Below are positions 1 to 8,074 of a stretch of DNA of 16,461 bases, piece by piece. Numbering within the stretch: the first letter of the stretch is position 1; every line of letters begins with the position of its first letter. Source of the DNA: DATFGK01 sp046712825. Lineage in GTDB: Bacteria; Actinomycetota; AC-67. The stretch spans positions 1 to 16,461 of the forward strand of contig JBKKCR010000199.1 of NCBI GenBank assembly GCA_046712825.1, written 5' to 3'. Under the pieces are notes generated by a model. It saw only the letters and a program-made list of their open reading frames with translations, had not been told where the DNA came from and searched no databases. The translations under genes and the position numbers were made by a program.

Positions 1-669
1 CACCTCGCCGACTGGATCTTCGCGCTCGTTCGGACCGACGCGACTGCCGAGCGGCAGCGCGGGCTGTCGGTGCTCCTCATCGACGCGAAAGGTCCCGGCG
101 TCGAGATCAGGCCGGTGCGCGTCATGGGCGGCTGGCGCGTCAACGCGATCTTCTTCGATGACGCCGTGGTGCCGGCGACCAACATCGTCGGCGGCGAGAA
201 CGACGGGTGGCGCGTGCTCGCCGAGGCGCTCAACGTCGAGCGATCGATGAGCTTCGGTGGCCGCGAAGGCCGGCTGCTCGTCGCGCGACTGCTGCGGCGG
301 TTCGCCGGGCGCGCGGGCCAGGTCGGCGAAGCGTGGCTCGAGGAGCTGGGCCGGTTCGTCATGGAGCTGGAGGTCGAGCGCCTCTTGAACCTGCGCATCG
401 CCGCGATGGGGGAGCGCGACGAGGTTCCCGCGGCCGAGGCCTCGATGAACAAGGTCGTCGGCTCGGAGCTCGCGCAGCGAATCGCTCAGTGGGCGGCGGA
501 CCTTCTCGCGCCGGAGTCGCTGTATCCGGAGGGGGACGCGGACCCGCTCGCCTCCTCGGCCGAGGAGATGCTCCGCGTTTCGACGGTCTACACGATCATC
601 GGCGGCACGAGCGAGGTACAGCGCAACACGATCGCGCAGCGGGGACTCGGCCTTCCGAGGGCGGATTGA
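1..669 (+). CDS. Acyl-CoA dehydrogenase, C-terminal part (5' end outside window)
   Basis: The frame is open from base 1 to a TGA at 667-669, giving 222 residues with no start in the window. An internal GTG at 70 is not a likely start because clear homologous sequence precedes it. The N-terminal part of the fragment reads like the acyl-CoA dehydrogenase middle beta domain (ADWIFALVRTD, then LLIDAKGPGVEIRPVRVMGG). The rest is the C-terminal helical domain. The end carries the family's adenine/FAD-binding signature IIGGTSEVQRNTIAQRGLGLP. The enzyme would alpha,beta-desaturate an acyl-CoA in the cytoplasm and pass electrons to ETF. Its stop overlaps the next start by one base (TGATG), so it is cotranscribed with a second, shorter and more divergent dehydrogenase. 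Such tandem pairs in actinobacteria (FadE28/FadE29 type) form alpha2beta2 enzymes for steroid side-chain acyl-CoAs. Family assignment is secure; the substrate is not known. Confidence 0.93.
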   Translation, partial: HLADWIFALVRTDATAERQRGLSVLLIDAKGPGVEIRPVRVMGGWRVNAIFFDDAVVPATNIVGGENDGWRVLAEALNVERSMSFGGREGRLLVARLLRRFAGRAGQVGEAWLEELGRFVMELEVERLLNLRIAAMGERDEVPAAEASMNKVVGSELAQRIAQWAADLLAPESLYPEGDADPLASSAEEMLRVSTVYTIIGGTSEVQRNTIAQRGLGLPRAD

Positions 670-1682
670 TGCTCGACGAAAGGTGGCCGTCGGATGTGAC
701 GGAGATGGCGGCCGGTCTGCGGTCGTTGCTCGAGAAAGCGTGCGGACCGGAGGTCGTGCGCGCCGCGGAGTCGCGACCCGACGGGCGCGATCCCGCGCTG
801 GAGGACAAGCTCGACGCCTTCGGGCTCTGGGAACTGCCTCCGTCTGCCCCGATGCTCGCCGCAGCCGCGTGGGAGATCGGACGCGCGCTCGCGCCGATCC
901 CGCACCCGGAGACTGCGACGGTCGCGGCCGTGCTGGGGATCCGTGAAGCCTCGTACGGCATGGAGGGCCCGGGGCCCATCCCGCCGGCTCGGACCGTGGT
1001 GACCGATGCGGCGGGCGATGTCCACCTGGTCGATGTGACGGGACCAGGCCGCCGCACGACGGCCGGAGACCTGCTCGCCTTTCTGCCGACCTCCTACACG
1101 TCGTCGCGTGCGGGCGGGCCGACAGACGCTGATCGGATGAAGCGGCTGGCGCGACTCGTTCACGCCGCGCGCATGATGGGAGCGGCAGAGCGGATGCTCG
1201 AGGGCGGCGTGGAGTACGTGAAGCGCCGGACGCAGTTCGGCAAGCCGGTCGGATCTTTCCAGGCTGTGGCGCACCGGCTCGCAGACGCGGCCATCGCCCT
1301 GGACGGCGCCACGTTGCTCGTACGGAAGGCGGCGTGGGTCTCCGATCCCGAGCACGGCGGTGACGGCGCGCCTCCGTCCGCGTTCGCGTCGATGGTGTGG
1401 GCCAAAGCCGTCGGATCGGGGCGCGTCATCGTGTCGGCGGTCCATCAAGCCATGGGCGGGTACGGGTTCGCGGTCGAGGAAGACGCGCAGCTCTTCAGCC
1501 GCCGTATACGAAGCTGGGCGATGCGGCTACCGTCTCCGGCTCCCGAGTTAGTTGGGTTCGCACGGACGCTTCTCGATCCGGCGCAGCGCGACGCGGTTCG
1601 TCACCTCTGGCAGCACGACCAGGGAGTTCAGCTGCCGCGGTGGGCGGCCGAAACCGACGAGCAGTTCGGGTCAGCGGGTTAG
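669..1682 (+). CDS. Acyl-CoA dehydrogenase, divergent partner subunit
   Basis: The product is 337 residues, shorter than the usual ~380, starting at an ATG that overlaps the previous stop by one base. The N-terminal half is poorly conserved and low in motifs. The C-terminal helical domain is recognisable from RRTQFGKPVGSFQAVAHRLAD (residues 186-206) and HQAMGGYGFAVEEDAQLFSRR (259-279). The second segment corresponds to the family's HGGxGFTxExD stretch. The GGTSE-type FAD signature near the end, present in the preceding gene, is absent here. Mycobacterial alpha2beta2 acyl-CoA dehydrogenases have one FAD site per heterodimer built from both chains, and that fits this division of motifs. I infer the two products form one enzyme. 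The 3' end overlaps the convergent thiolase gene by 12 bases. Confidence 0.88.
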   Translation: MLDERWPSDVTEMAAGLRSLLEKACGPEVVRAAESRPDGRDPALEDKLDAFGLWELPPSAPMLAAAAWEIGRALAPIPHPETATVAAVLGIREASYGMEGPGPIPPARTVVTDAAGDVHLVDVTGPGRRTTAGDLLAFLPTSYTSSRAGGPTDADRMKRLARLVHAARMMGAAERMLEGGVEYVKRRTQFGKPVGSFQAVAHRLADAAIALDGATLLVRKAAWVSDPEHGGDGAPPSAFASMVWAKAVGSGRVIVSAVHQAMGGYGFAVEEDAQLFSRRIRSWAMRLPSPAPELVGFARTLLDPAQRDAVRHLWQHDQGVQLPRWAAETDEQFGSAG

Positions 1683-2855
1683 CAGCAGGCAGCCGGCGAT
1701 CGGTCCGCCCCCGGCCGCGACCACGGCAACCTTTGGCGATCCCGCCTGGCGGTCGCCGCCGAGCCCGCGCAGCTGGACGCAGGCTTCGTGCAGGAGCCCG
1801 AACCCGTGCAGCCGGCCTGATGAAAGCTGGCCGCCCGAGGTGTTGAGGGGCAGTTCGCCGTCGAGCGCGATCCGCTTGCCGCCCTCGACGAAGGGCCCGC
1901 CCTCTCCTTTCGCGGCGAAGCCAAGCGCCTCGAGCCACGCGAGTGTCAGCCAGCTGAACCCGTCGTAGAGTTCGGCGACGTCGACGTCTGCGGGTTTCAG
2001 CTCGGTACGCGACCACATCTGCGCTGCGGCGTCGCGCATCGCCATCGTGGTGAGGTCCTCCCACTGATCCCACATCGGGCGTCCGCGGATCGCCGTTCCA
2101 ACCGCGTTCACCCGAAGAGGCGAGTTCGATGGGTCGATGCGCTCGGTGCGCGAGACGACGACCGCCGTCGCGCCGTCGCAAGGGACGTCGCAGTCGTAGA
2201 GCCCGAACGGAGTCGTGATCATCCGCGCGTTCAGGTACTCCTCCATCGTGAGCGGCTCGCGGAAGATCGCTTTGGGATTGCCGCCCGCGTTGCGACGGGC
2301 GTTGATCGCGATGGCGCCGAGCTGCTCGCGCGTGGTCCCGAACTCGTGCATGTGCCGCTGCGCGTACAGCGCCACCCAGTTGGCCGCCGAGTACGCGTGA
2401 TAGGGGAGCATCCACTGGAAGATCCCGCGGACGCGACGGTCCGCCGCTCCCAACCCCATCCCACCCCGGCGCCCGGACCCCTGGGCCGTCGCCTCGGTGA
2501 CCGTGCGGTACACGAGCACGTGGTTCGCGAGCCCGGCCGCCACCGCCAGGCACGCGTTGATCACCGGCGCGAGCTGGGCGGGGCCCTCGAGGCCGCCCAT
2601 GTGCCACCCGACCTTCAACCGCAACGCGTCTTGCACCTCGGGCGTCCCCGGCCCGGAGAACCCCGGCGGCAAGGCGCCCCCACCGCCCGGATACGAAGCG
2701 ATCCCGTCGATGTCGTCGCGCGTCAGGCCGGCGTCGCCGATCGCTTCGAGAGCCGCTTCCACCGTCAGGTCGAGGTCGCTGCGGTTCAGCCGCCGTCCTA
2801 CGGCAGACTGGCCGATGCCGGAGATCACCGCCCTGCGCTCGATGCTGTCGTTCAT
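1671..2855 (-). CDS. SCP2/Ltp-type thiolase (thiolase or retro-aldolase)
   Basis: The product is 394 residues. The start at 2855 is an ATG overlapping the DUF35 stop by one base (TGATG). The frame stays open upstream, but that stretch is antisense to nothing real and overlaps the DUF35 gene. The N-terminal thiolase half carries the nucleophile region VINACLAVAAG (Cys102). The C-terminal half has AELYDGFSW (Tyr297-Asp298), LNTSGGQLSSGRLHGFG (His350) and a terminal GGGPIAGC (Cys389). This matches the SCP2-thiolase / lipid-transfer-protein branch rather than FadA-type thiolases. Members either cleave 3-ketoacyl-CoA or, as in Ltp2, catalyse retro-aldol cleavage with a DUF35 partner. The His-to-Tyr change in the HDxF region (YDGF) recalls the YDCF stretch of Ltp aldolases, while Cys102 is kept, so the reaction is undecided. 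It is the last gene of the minus-strand operon. Confidence 0.9.
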   Translation of the reverse strand: MNDSIERRAVISGIGQSAVGRRLNRSDLDLTVEAALEAIGDAGLTRDDIDGIASYPGGGGALPPGFSGPGTPEVQDALRLKVGWHMGGLEGPAQLAPVINACLAVAAGLANHVLVYRTVTEATAQGSGRRGGMGLGAADRRVRGIFQWMLPYHAYSAANWVALYAQRHMHEFGTTREQLGAIAINARRNAGGNPKAIFREPLTMEEYLNARMITTPFGLYDCDVPCDGATAVVVSRTERIDPSNSPLRVNAVGTAIRGRPMWDQWEDLTTMAMRDAAAQMWSRTELKPADVDVAELYDGFSWLTLAWLEALGFAAKGEGGPFVEGGKRIALDGELPLNTSGGQLSSGRLHGFGLLHEACVQLRGLGGDRQAGSPKVAVVAAGGGPIAGCLLLTR

Positions 2856-3265
2856 CACTGGTCCGGCTCGAAGAGCGGCAGATACACGTCGTCGTGCTGC
2901 GCGAACCGCACGCGAACCCGCATCCCGACGTGCACCTCCTCGGGATCGCAACCGACGATGTTCGTCATCAGCCGGAGGCTCGGTTGCTCGTCGATCTCGA
3001 CCAGCGCGATCACGTACGGCACCGGAACGCTTGGGTTCCACGGCTGGTGGTTGATCGTGAACGTCGCCACGGAGCCGCGGCCGCTCACCGGCTCGGGGCT
3101 CAGCTCGCGGCTGAGGCACTCCGGGCAGACCGGCGAAGGCGGATGGATGTAGTTGCGGCAGGACTCGCAGTGCAGGAACACGAGCTCGCCGTTCGCGCCG
3201 CCGCGCCAGAAGTGCTCCGTCTCGGGGGTGACCTCGGGGATGAGACGGAACTCGGTCTCACTCAT
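2855..3265 (-). CDS. DUF35 Zn-ribbon/OB-fold acyl-CoA-associated protein
   Basis: The product is 136 residues with an ATG start whose first four bases (ATGA) overlap the synthetase stop. The N-terminal rubredoxin-like zinc ribbon has CESC (Cys33, Cys36) and CPEC (Cys47, Cys50). An OB-fold domain follows (about residues 60-130: GRGSVATFTINHQPW, VPYVIALVEI, GMRVRVRF). This is the usual DUF35_N plus DUF35 OB layout and length. Such proteins partner SCP2-type thiolases. In cholesterol catabolism the DUF35 part of ChsH2 binds the aldolase Ltp2 and is needed for its activity. Here the thiolase start overlaps this stop, which would favour one-to-one synthesis and complex formation. Complex formation is inferred from the family and the coupling. 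Confidence 0.93.
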   Translation of the reverse strand: MSETEFRLIPEVTPETEHFWRGGANGELVFLHCESCRNYIHPPSPVCPECLSRELSPEPVSGRGSVATFTINHQPWNPSVPVPYVIALVEIDEQPSLRLMTNIVGCDPEEVHVGMRVRVRFAQHDDVYLPLFEPDQ

Positions 3266-4929
3266 GCCCCGCGCACCTTTTGGAGCGGAACCAGCCCGTC
3301 GCGGTTGACGCGGTAGCCCTCGGCCTCGAGGTCGAACGTGCCGGCCGGAACCCCGTCCTCACGGATCCGATACTTGAGGATCTTGCCGACGGGACTGCGC
3401 GGGAGCTCGTCGACGATCCGCACGTAGCGCGGAACGGCGAAGAACGGCATGTTGTCCACGCAGTGGCGGATCAGCTCCCACGGATCGATCGTGACGCCGA
3501 GCTTGGGCACGACCGTGACCATACAGTCGTCTTCGGTGAAGCGGCTCGGTACGCCGGTGCACGCGACCTCGGCGACGCCGGGGAACGCGGTCACGGTGCG
3601 CTCCACCTCGAACGAGCTCACGTTCTCGCCGCGGCGTCGCAGGTAGTCCTTCTTGCGGTCGACGAAGTACAGGAAGCCGCCGTCGTCGAACCGCCCCAGG
3701 TCGCCGGTATGGAACCAACCGTTCCGCCAGACGTCGGCCGTGGCGGCCGGATCGCGGAAGTATCCCGAGAAGATCACGAACGGCTCGTTGGGCCGCACGC
3801 AGATCTCGCCGACCTCTCCCGTCGCGACCTCCTCGTCGCTCTCGTCGAACAGCCGCACCTGGACGGTCGGAACCGGGCGACCCGAGCTGCCCGGGGGCGA
3901 CGGATCCCAGATCGGCGAGCTCGTGATCGGGCATGCCTCGGTCAGGGCGAACCCTTGCGACATCGAAACGCCGAACCGCTCCTTCCACTGCACGCGCATC
4001 TCGGGCGTGATCGGCGCGCCGATGAGCACCCTCACGCCGTGCGAGCCGTCGCGCTCGTCTTCAGGCTGGTTCCAGACCATCGTGATCTGCGAGCCCAGGA
4101 TCGCGATGTGGCTGGCGCCGAAGCGGTCGACGCGGTCCCAGAACCGCGACGCCGAGAACTGGGTGTCGAGCGCGCCGCAGCCGCCGTGGAGGAAGGGCCC
4201 GAGGATCGTGATGATGTGCGCGTTGAAATGGTAGAGCGGCAGCGGGCTGTAGACGACGTCGCCCTCAACGCCTCCGCGCCAGCGGAACGTCGTGTCGGAT
4301 GCGTTGATCATGTAGCGGTGGGGGATCACCACGCCCTTCGACGGACCGGTGGTCCCGCCCGTGTACACGATCGACAGGGGATCGGAGTGGCGCGGGGGAT
4401 CGTCGATCGCCGGCGGCTCCGACGGCGCGGCGAGCAGGTCGGCCGCCCGACGCACCGGAACGCCGAGGTCCGGGGCGTCGGTCGCGACGTGCTCGGTGGT
4501 GCGAACGAACAGCGCACGGAGCGACGGTAGCCGCAGGTCCGCGGGGACGCGGTCCCCGTACCGGTCGTCGATAACGAGGGCCGCGGGGTCGCAGTTCTGG
4601 AGTTGATGCCGCAGGTACTCACCCCGGTAGGCAGTGTTGATCGGCACCTCGATCGCCCCGATCTTCCCGCAGGCGAACCACACGTCGATCAGCTCGACGC
4701 AGTTCTCCATCAGCATCGCGACGCGGTCTCCCTTGCGGACGCCGAGCGTTAGGAGCGCGTTCGCCACGGCGTTCGAGCGCGCGTCGGCCTCGCGGTAGGT
4801 CACCGAGACGTCGTCGACGATGAACGCCGGCCGGTCGCCCCAGCGCGCGGCGCCGTCGCGGATGACGTCGCCGAGCGTGCGGCGGTCGGCCGGCGCGTTC
4901 CAGCCTGTTGGTTCGCCGGAGGCGCTCAA
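3262..4929 (-). CDS. AMP-forming acyl-CoA synthetase (CaiC-like)
   Basis: The product is 555 residues of the ANL superfamily, activating a carboxylate with ATP and CoA through an acyl-adenylate. Motifs in order are the P-loop YTGGTTGPSKGVV (189-201), GFALTEA (326-332), FHTGD (406-410), the hinge DRKKDYLRRRGENVSSFEVE (424-443), and the catalytic lysine in SPVGKILKY (Lys516). The RRGENVSS hinge and overall length are closest to crotonobetaine/carnitine-CoA ligase-like and FadD-like members; the substrate cannot be read. I chose the TTG at 4929: no ATG or GTG precedes the conserved ANL N-terminus. A GA-rich AAGGGG lies 10 bases upstream (4940-4945 on the plus strand), and TTGA overlaps the MaoC stop. 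It probably primes the acid that the rest of the operon degrades. Confidence 0.92.
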   Translation of the reverse strand: MSASGEPTGWNAPADRRTLGDVIRDGAARWGDRPAFIVDDVSVTYREADARSNAVANALLTLGVRKGDRVAMLMENCVELIDVWFACGKIGAIEVPINTAYRGEYLRHQLQNCDPAALVIDDRYGDRVPADLRLPSLRALFVRTTEHVATDAPDLGVPVRRAADLLAAPSEPPAIDDPPRHSDPLSIVYTGGTTGPSKGVVIPHRYMINASDTTFRWRGGVEGDVVYSPLPLYHFNAHIITILGPFLHGGCGALDTQFSASRFWDRVDRFGASHIAILGSQITMVWNQPEDERDGSHGVRVLIGAPITPEMRVQWKERFGVSMSQGFALTEACPITSSPIWDPSPPGSSGRPVPTVQVRLFDESDEEVATGEVGEICVRPNEPFVIFSGYFRDPAATADVWRNGWFHTGDLGRFDDGGFLYFVDRKKDYLRRRGENVSSFEVERTVTAFPGVAEVACTGVPSRFTEDDCMVTVVPKLGVTIDPWELIRHCVDNMPFFAVPRYVRIVDELPRSPVGKILKYRIREDGVPAGTFDLEAEGYRVNRDGLVPLQKVRGA

Positions 4930-6134
4930 TGCCGGCGCACCCCTTCGATGGCGCCGGGGATCCGAACCGGACCTGCCCCACGCGAGGGCAGGATCACAGT
5001 GGCGCCGCCGGTCGCGGTTACCTCGTCACGCTGATCGACGCAGCGCAGCTCGAGGTCGGCGACGTGCCGGTCATCCTCGACCCGCACGTCGGTCACTTCT
5101 CCCCGCACCCAGGTCGTGTCTCCCATGAAGTTGAACCGGGTGAACCGGTTCCAGAATCGCCAAAGGAACGCGTCGTCACCCATCCAATCGGTCAGCGCGT
5201 GGATCATCCACGCCGTGCGCATGAAGCCGTAGTCGTAACGGTATGGAACCCCGACCTCGTGAGCCCAGTCCTCTTCCCAGTGGAGCCGCTGAACGACGTC
5301 CCACGCGCCGCGTCGGTCCTTTGTCCAGAACCGCGGCATCCTTTGTCGATGTTTAAAGCCGAGCTTCAACGGGCCGAAGTCGTAACCGCCCCAGCCCCAG
5401 CCCATGTGCATCGCGATCAGGTCGGTGACGGTAAGCGGACCTTTCACGACGCCGTCGATCGCATCGCCGGGCCGGACGTCCTCTGCGAACCGCGGTTCCG
5501 CGCCGCGGGGACGCTCGGCGGCGTACGCGGCGTCGATGCGCGCGAGATCCTCGTCCGTGTAACGCGCTTCTTCGACGGCGTTGTGTTTGCCGCGCTCGGC
5601 CGCGGTGCGGCGCTCGGTGCGGACGAACCACTCGTGTTGCCAGACGACCGGCTCCTCACGCGCGTTCGTCCACCGAAGATCGTGATGCGTGATCACCGAC
5701 TGGCCGGCGAACTCCGACTTCTTCTCCTCGACGTCGGAGAGGATCCCACGGTAGGTCAACCGGTCGTCGGCGACGATCGGCCGCGCCCACTCGATCTCGG
5801 TCCCGGCGTGGAACAGGTGTACGCCCGACAGCGCTCCGCGCGTAGCGTCCTTCACCTTTTTCGGCATCGGCGGCGAGGTGTCCTCTCCCATGGTGATGTA
5901 GAAGAGCGGCGACGCGATGAGCTCGCCCCATCGGCTCCCCGCCGCGTAGCCGGGGTCACACCAGAGCGGATTGTCGTCGCCCACGCCGTGCGCGAAGTGT
6001 CGGATCGCGTCCGCCGTCGCCGCGTCGTTCCACTTGTAGGTGTAGCCGATCGTGTAGCCGATCCGGCCTCGGATCTTCTCGATCTGCTCGGGCGTGATCA
6101 ACGCGCCGACGCGTGCCTCCTCGTCGACACTCAT
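4926..6134 (-). CDS. MaoC-like double hot-dog dehydratase/hydratase
   Basis: The product is 402 residues. The ATG at 6134 forms an ATGA overlap with the P450 stop. The first half (about 15-175) resembles the FAS1-type/MaoC_N hot-dog domain, with IRHFAHGVGDDNPLWCDPGYA (45-65) in the place of the hydratase-2 signature. A second hot-dog-like half (about 220-385) contains AMHMGWGWGGYDFGP and a late RGEVTDVRVEDDRHVADLELRCVDQRDEVTATG segment. The likely role is hydration of an enoyl-CoA made by the acyl-CoA dehydrogenases, in the cytoplasm. The classic catalytic His of GDxNPxH is a Trp here (NPLW), as in many FAS1-like dehydratase domains, so Asp53/Asp54 and Asn55 remain but the catalytic dyad is incomplete in this half. 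The length matches fused MaoC proteins of actinobacterial catabolic clusters. Activity is inferred from context. Confidence 0.85.
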   Translation of the reverse strand: MSVDEEARVGALITPEQIEKIRGRIGYTIGYTYKWNDAATADAIRHFAHGVGDDNPLWCDPGYAAGSRWGELIASPLFYITMGEDTSPPMPKKVKDATRGALSGVHLFHAGTEIEWARPIVADDRLTYRGILSDVEEKKSEFAGQSVITHHDLRWTNAREEPVVWQHEWFVRTERRTAAERGKHNAVEEARYTDEDLARIDAAYAAERPRGAEPRFAEDVRPGDAIDGVVKGPLTVTDLIAMHMGWGWGGYDFGPLKLGFKHRQRMPRFWTKDRRGAWDVVQRLHWEEDWAHEVGVPYRYDYGFMRTAWMIHALTDWMGDDAFLWRFWNRFTRFNFMGDTTWVRGEVTDVRVEDDRHVADLELRCVDQRDEVTATGGATVILPSRGAGPVRIPGAIEGVRRH

Positions 6135-7285
6135 CGGGGCCGACCTGCCTCGACGACCAGCGAGCCCGGGCCACGGATCAGGAAGAAGCCGACCTGGGGC
6201 GGTTCGTGGCCGGCCGCGTGACGAAGGTCCGGCATCCGTTCGAGCAGCACGTCGAGGCCGATCGCCATCTCGGCGCGCGCCAGCGGCGCCCCCACGCATG
6301 TATGTGGTCCGTACCCGAACCCGATGTGCGCGTGGGAGCCCTCGCGATCGATGTCGAAGCGGTCCGGTTCGTCGAACACGGCGGGGTCGCGGTTGGCAGC
6401 GCCCAGATGAACGAGGACGGTCTCTCCTTCGGGGATTCCCACTCCGTCGAGCTCCGTGTCCGATCGCGCTTTGCGCGGCAGGGCGGTGATCGGTGGGTCG
6501 AAACGCACCGTCTCCTCGACGAGGTTGGGGATGAGCCCCCGATCGGAGCGGACCCGCGTCATCAGATCTGGCTCGGCGAGGAGCCGATGGATCGCGGTCC
6601 CGAGCGCGTTGGTGGTGGTCTCGTTCCCGGCGATGACCAGGATGACCGCCATGCTCGCCGCTTCGGCCTCGCTCAGCCGCCGCCCGTCGGACTCGGCCAG
6701 CGCGACGGCGGTTAGCAGATCGTCGGCCGGTGCCGAGGGTCCCCGTCGGTCGATGATCTGCTCGCGCGCCCAGGTGCGGAACTCCTCGCCCGAGCGCGCG
6801 GCCTCGCCGCCGGCGTCGTGATGGATCGTGTCGTCCGACCAGCGCTTGAACTTGGCGCGGTCGGCGAGGTCGACGCCGAGGAGCTCGGCGATCACGGTGA
6901 CGGGGAGCGGAACGGTGAAGTCCCGCACTAGATCGAACGGTCCCGTGATGTCGATCGCGTCGAGCAGCTCGTGCGCGATCTCGCGGATCCGCGGCTCGAG
7001 CTTCCGGATGCGCTCGATCGGGAAGGCGCCGTTGATCAGCTTCCGGAGCCGCGTGTGGTCCGGCGGGTCGGTCGAGACCAGCGAGTGCTCCTCGGGGTTG
7101 GCCTTCGGTCGGACTCGGCTCGAGTAGACGGTTGGGTTCCGGAGCGCGGCACGCGCTTGCGTGTACGCCGTAACGAGCGAGAGGTTCTTGTCGTCGTATC
7201 GCGTCACGGGACACTGCGAGCGGAGACGCGCGAGGTGTGGCCACGGGTCGCTCGGGGGAGCGAGCGGTGAGAACTCCTCATCCAT
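6131..7285 (-). CDS. Cytochrome P450 (first)
   Basis: The product is 384 residues from the ATG at 7285; a GTG at 7294 would add three residues. I prefer the ATG because GGTGGA lies four bases before it, but either is possible, and both overlap the end of the upstream SDR gene. P450 hallmarks are the I-helix AGNETTTNA (oxygen-binding AGxETT at 219-224), the K-helix ExxR in EETVRF (Glu258-Arg261) and the heme loop FGYGPHTCVGAPLAR with Cys330 as thiolate ligand. No membrane anchor is visible, so it is a soluble class I type needing ferredoxin and ferredoxin reductase, neither of which is encoded here. Actinobacterial P450s within CoA-catabolic operons (CYP125/CYP142 and relatives) oxidise terminal methyls of sterols and terpenoids. 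I infer a hydroxylation feeding the downstream CoA enzymes. Substrate and CYP family are not assignable by eye. Confidence 0.93.
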   Translation of the reverse strand: MDEEFSPLAPPSDPWPHLARLRSQCPVTRYDDKNLSLVTAYTQARAALRNPTVYSSRVRPKANPEEHSLVSTDPPDHTRLRKLINGAFPIERIRKLEPRIREIAHELLDAIDITGPFDLVRDFTVPLPVTVIAELLGVDLADRAKFKRWSDDTIHHDAGGEAARSGEEFRTWAREQIIDRRGPSAPADDLLTAVALAESDGRRLSEAEAASMAVILVIAGNETTTNALGTAIHRLLAEPDLMTRVRSDRGLIPNLVEETVRFDPPITALPRKARSDTELDGVGIPEGETVLVHLGAANRDPAVFDEPDRFDIDREGSHAHIGFGYGPHTCVGAPLARAEMAIGLDVLLERMPDLRHAAGHEPPQVGFFLIRGPGSLVVEAGRPR

Positions 7286-8072
7286 GCGATCCACCGTCCA
7301 CGTTCACCAAAGTGCCGTTCACATAGCTTGCGCCATCGGAGAGCAGGAACGCGATAACCGACGCCACCTCTTCCGGCGTGCCGAGCCGATCGGAGAACGT
7401 GATCCCGCCGTGCCGGGCGTTGGCGTCCTCGAAGTATTCGCGCTCCGACATGTTCTTGGTCCGCATAGCCTCTTCCATGCGGGCGCGCACCGGTTCGGAG
7501 GCGATCATGCCGGGAAGTACCGCGTTTGCCCGGATCCCGTCGGGAGCGAACTCCTTGGCGAGGTTCTTCGTGAAATGCGCGAGCGCGACCTTCATCGCCG
7601 AGTAGTGGGCGAGCGCCGGGATGTAATGCCGGATCGACATCGCGGACACGTTCACGATCGACCCGCCCCCGCCGCGCTTCATGACCGGCACCAGGGCCCG
7701 GCACACGCGCACCGCGCTCATCAGCACCGAGTTGAAGTGCAGCGTCCACGCGTCGTCGTCCTGATCCAGGATCCCCGCGGTCCGCTCGCTCACGCCGACC
7801 GTGTTGACTACCCCGTCGATCCCGTCGAACCTCGATACGGCGCCCGCCACGAGCGACTCGACGGCCGCGGTGTCGGTGAGGTCGGTGACCCAGACGGCGA
7901 CCTCGGCGCCCTTGTCCTGGGCTTCCTTCGCCGTGAGCTCGAGCGGTTCCGGCGTGCGCGACGCCAGCGCGAGGCGCGCACCCTCTTGCGCGAGCGTCAG
8001 CGCGGTCGCCCGGCCGATGCCGCTCCCGGCGCCGGTAACGAGCACGACCTTTCCCGTGAGCCCGAGGTCCAT
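7278..8072 (-). CDS. SDR-family oxidoreductase (second gene of operon)
   Basis: The product is 264 residues, classical SDR length, from the ATG at 8072, two bases after the preceding SDR stop. The Rossmann cofactor motif TGAGSGIG is at 13-20. The usual NNAG is degraded to NTVG (90-93). Catalytic residues are Asn114, Ser143, Tyr157 and Lys161 (YSAMK). The C-terminal VNVDGGSHG is typical. Residue Arg39 after beta2 (LASRT) suggests possible NADP(H) preference, but this is weak. The enzyme would oxidise a hydroxyl (or 3-hydroxyacyl-CoA) to a ketone, or the reverse. Position in the operon, just before the P450, suggests action on the hydroxylated intermediate or its CoA ester. It is distinct from the preceding SDR, not a recent duplicate. 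Confidence 0.91.
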   Translation of the reverse strand: MDLGLTGKVVLVTGAGSGIGRATALTLAQEGARLALASRTPEPLELTAKEAQDKGAEVAVWVTDLTDTAAVESLVAGAVSRFDGIDGVVNTVGVSERTAGILDQDDDAWTLHFNSVLMSAVRVCRALVPVMKRGGGGSIVNVSAMSIRHYIPALAHYSAMKVALAHFTKNLAKEFAPDGIRANAVLPGMIASEPVRARMEEAMRTKNMSEREYFEDANARHGGITFSDRLGTPEEVASVIAFLLSDGASYVNGTLVNVDGGSHG

Positions 8073-8074
8073 GT

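Noticed and set aside
207..668. In-frame upstream extension of the second acyl-CoA dehydrogenase
   Set aside because: It overlaps the first dehydrogenase's coding sequence and translates to an arginine/glycine-rich shadow; the ATG at 669 overlaps the upstream stop as a proper coupled start.
3280..4530. Long plus-strand open frame opposite the acyl-CoA synthetase
   Set aside because: It is antisense to a complete ANL enzyme with all motifs; its translation is a His/Arg/Asp-rich high-GC shadow without domains.
4908..6221. Plus-strand open frame opposite the MaoC gene
   Set aside because: Long only because of GC-rich codon bias; no motifs, and the minus strand has a clear coupled gene.
6135..7244. 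N-terminal extension of the MaoC gene through the P450 region
   Set aside because: The added residues are an Arg/Pro/Ala-rich shadow of the P450; the ATG at 6134 overlaps the P450 stop.
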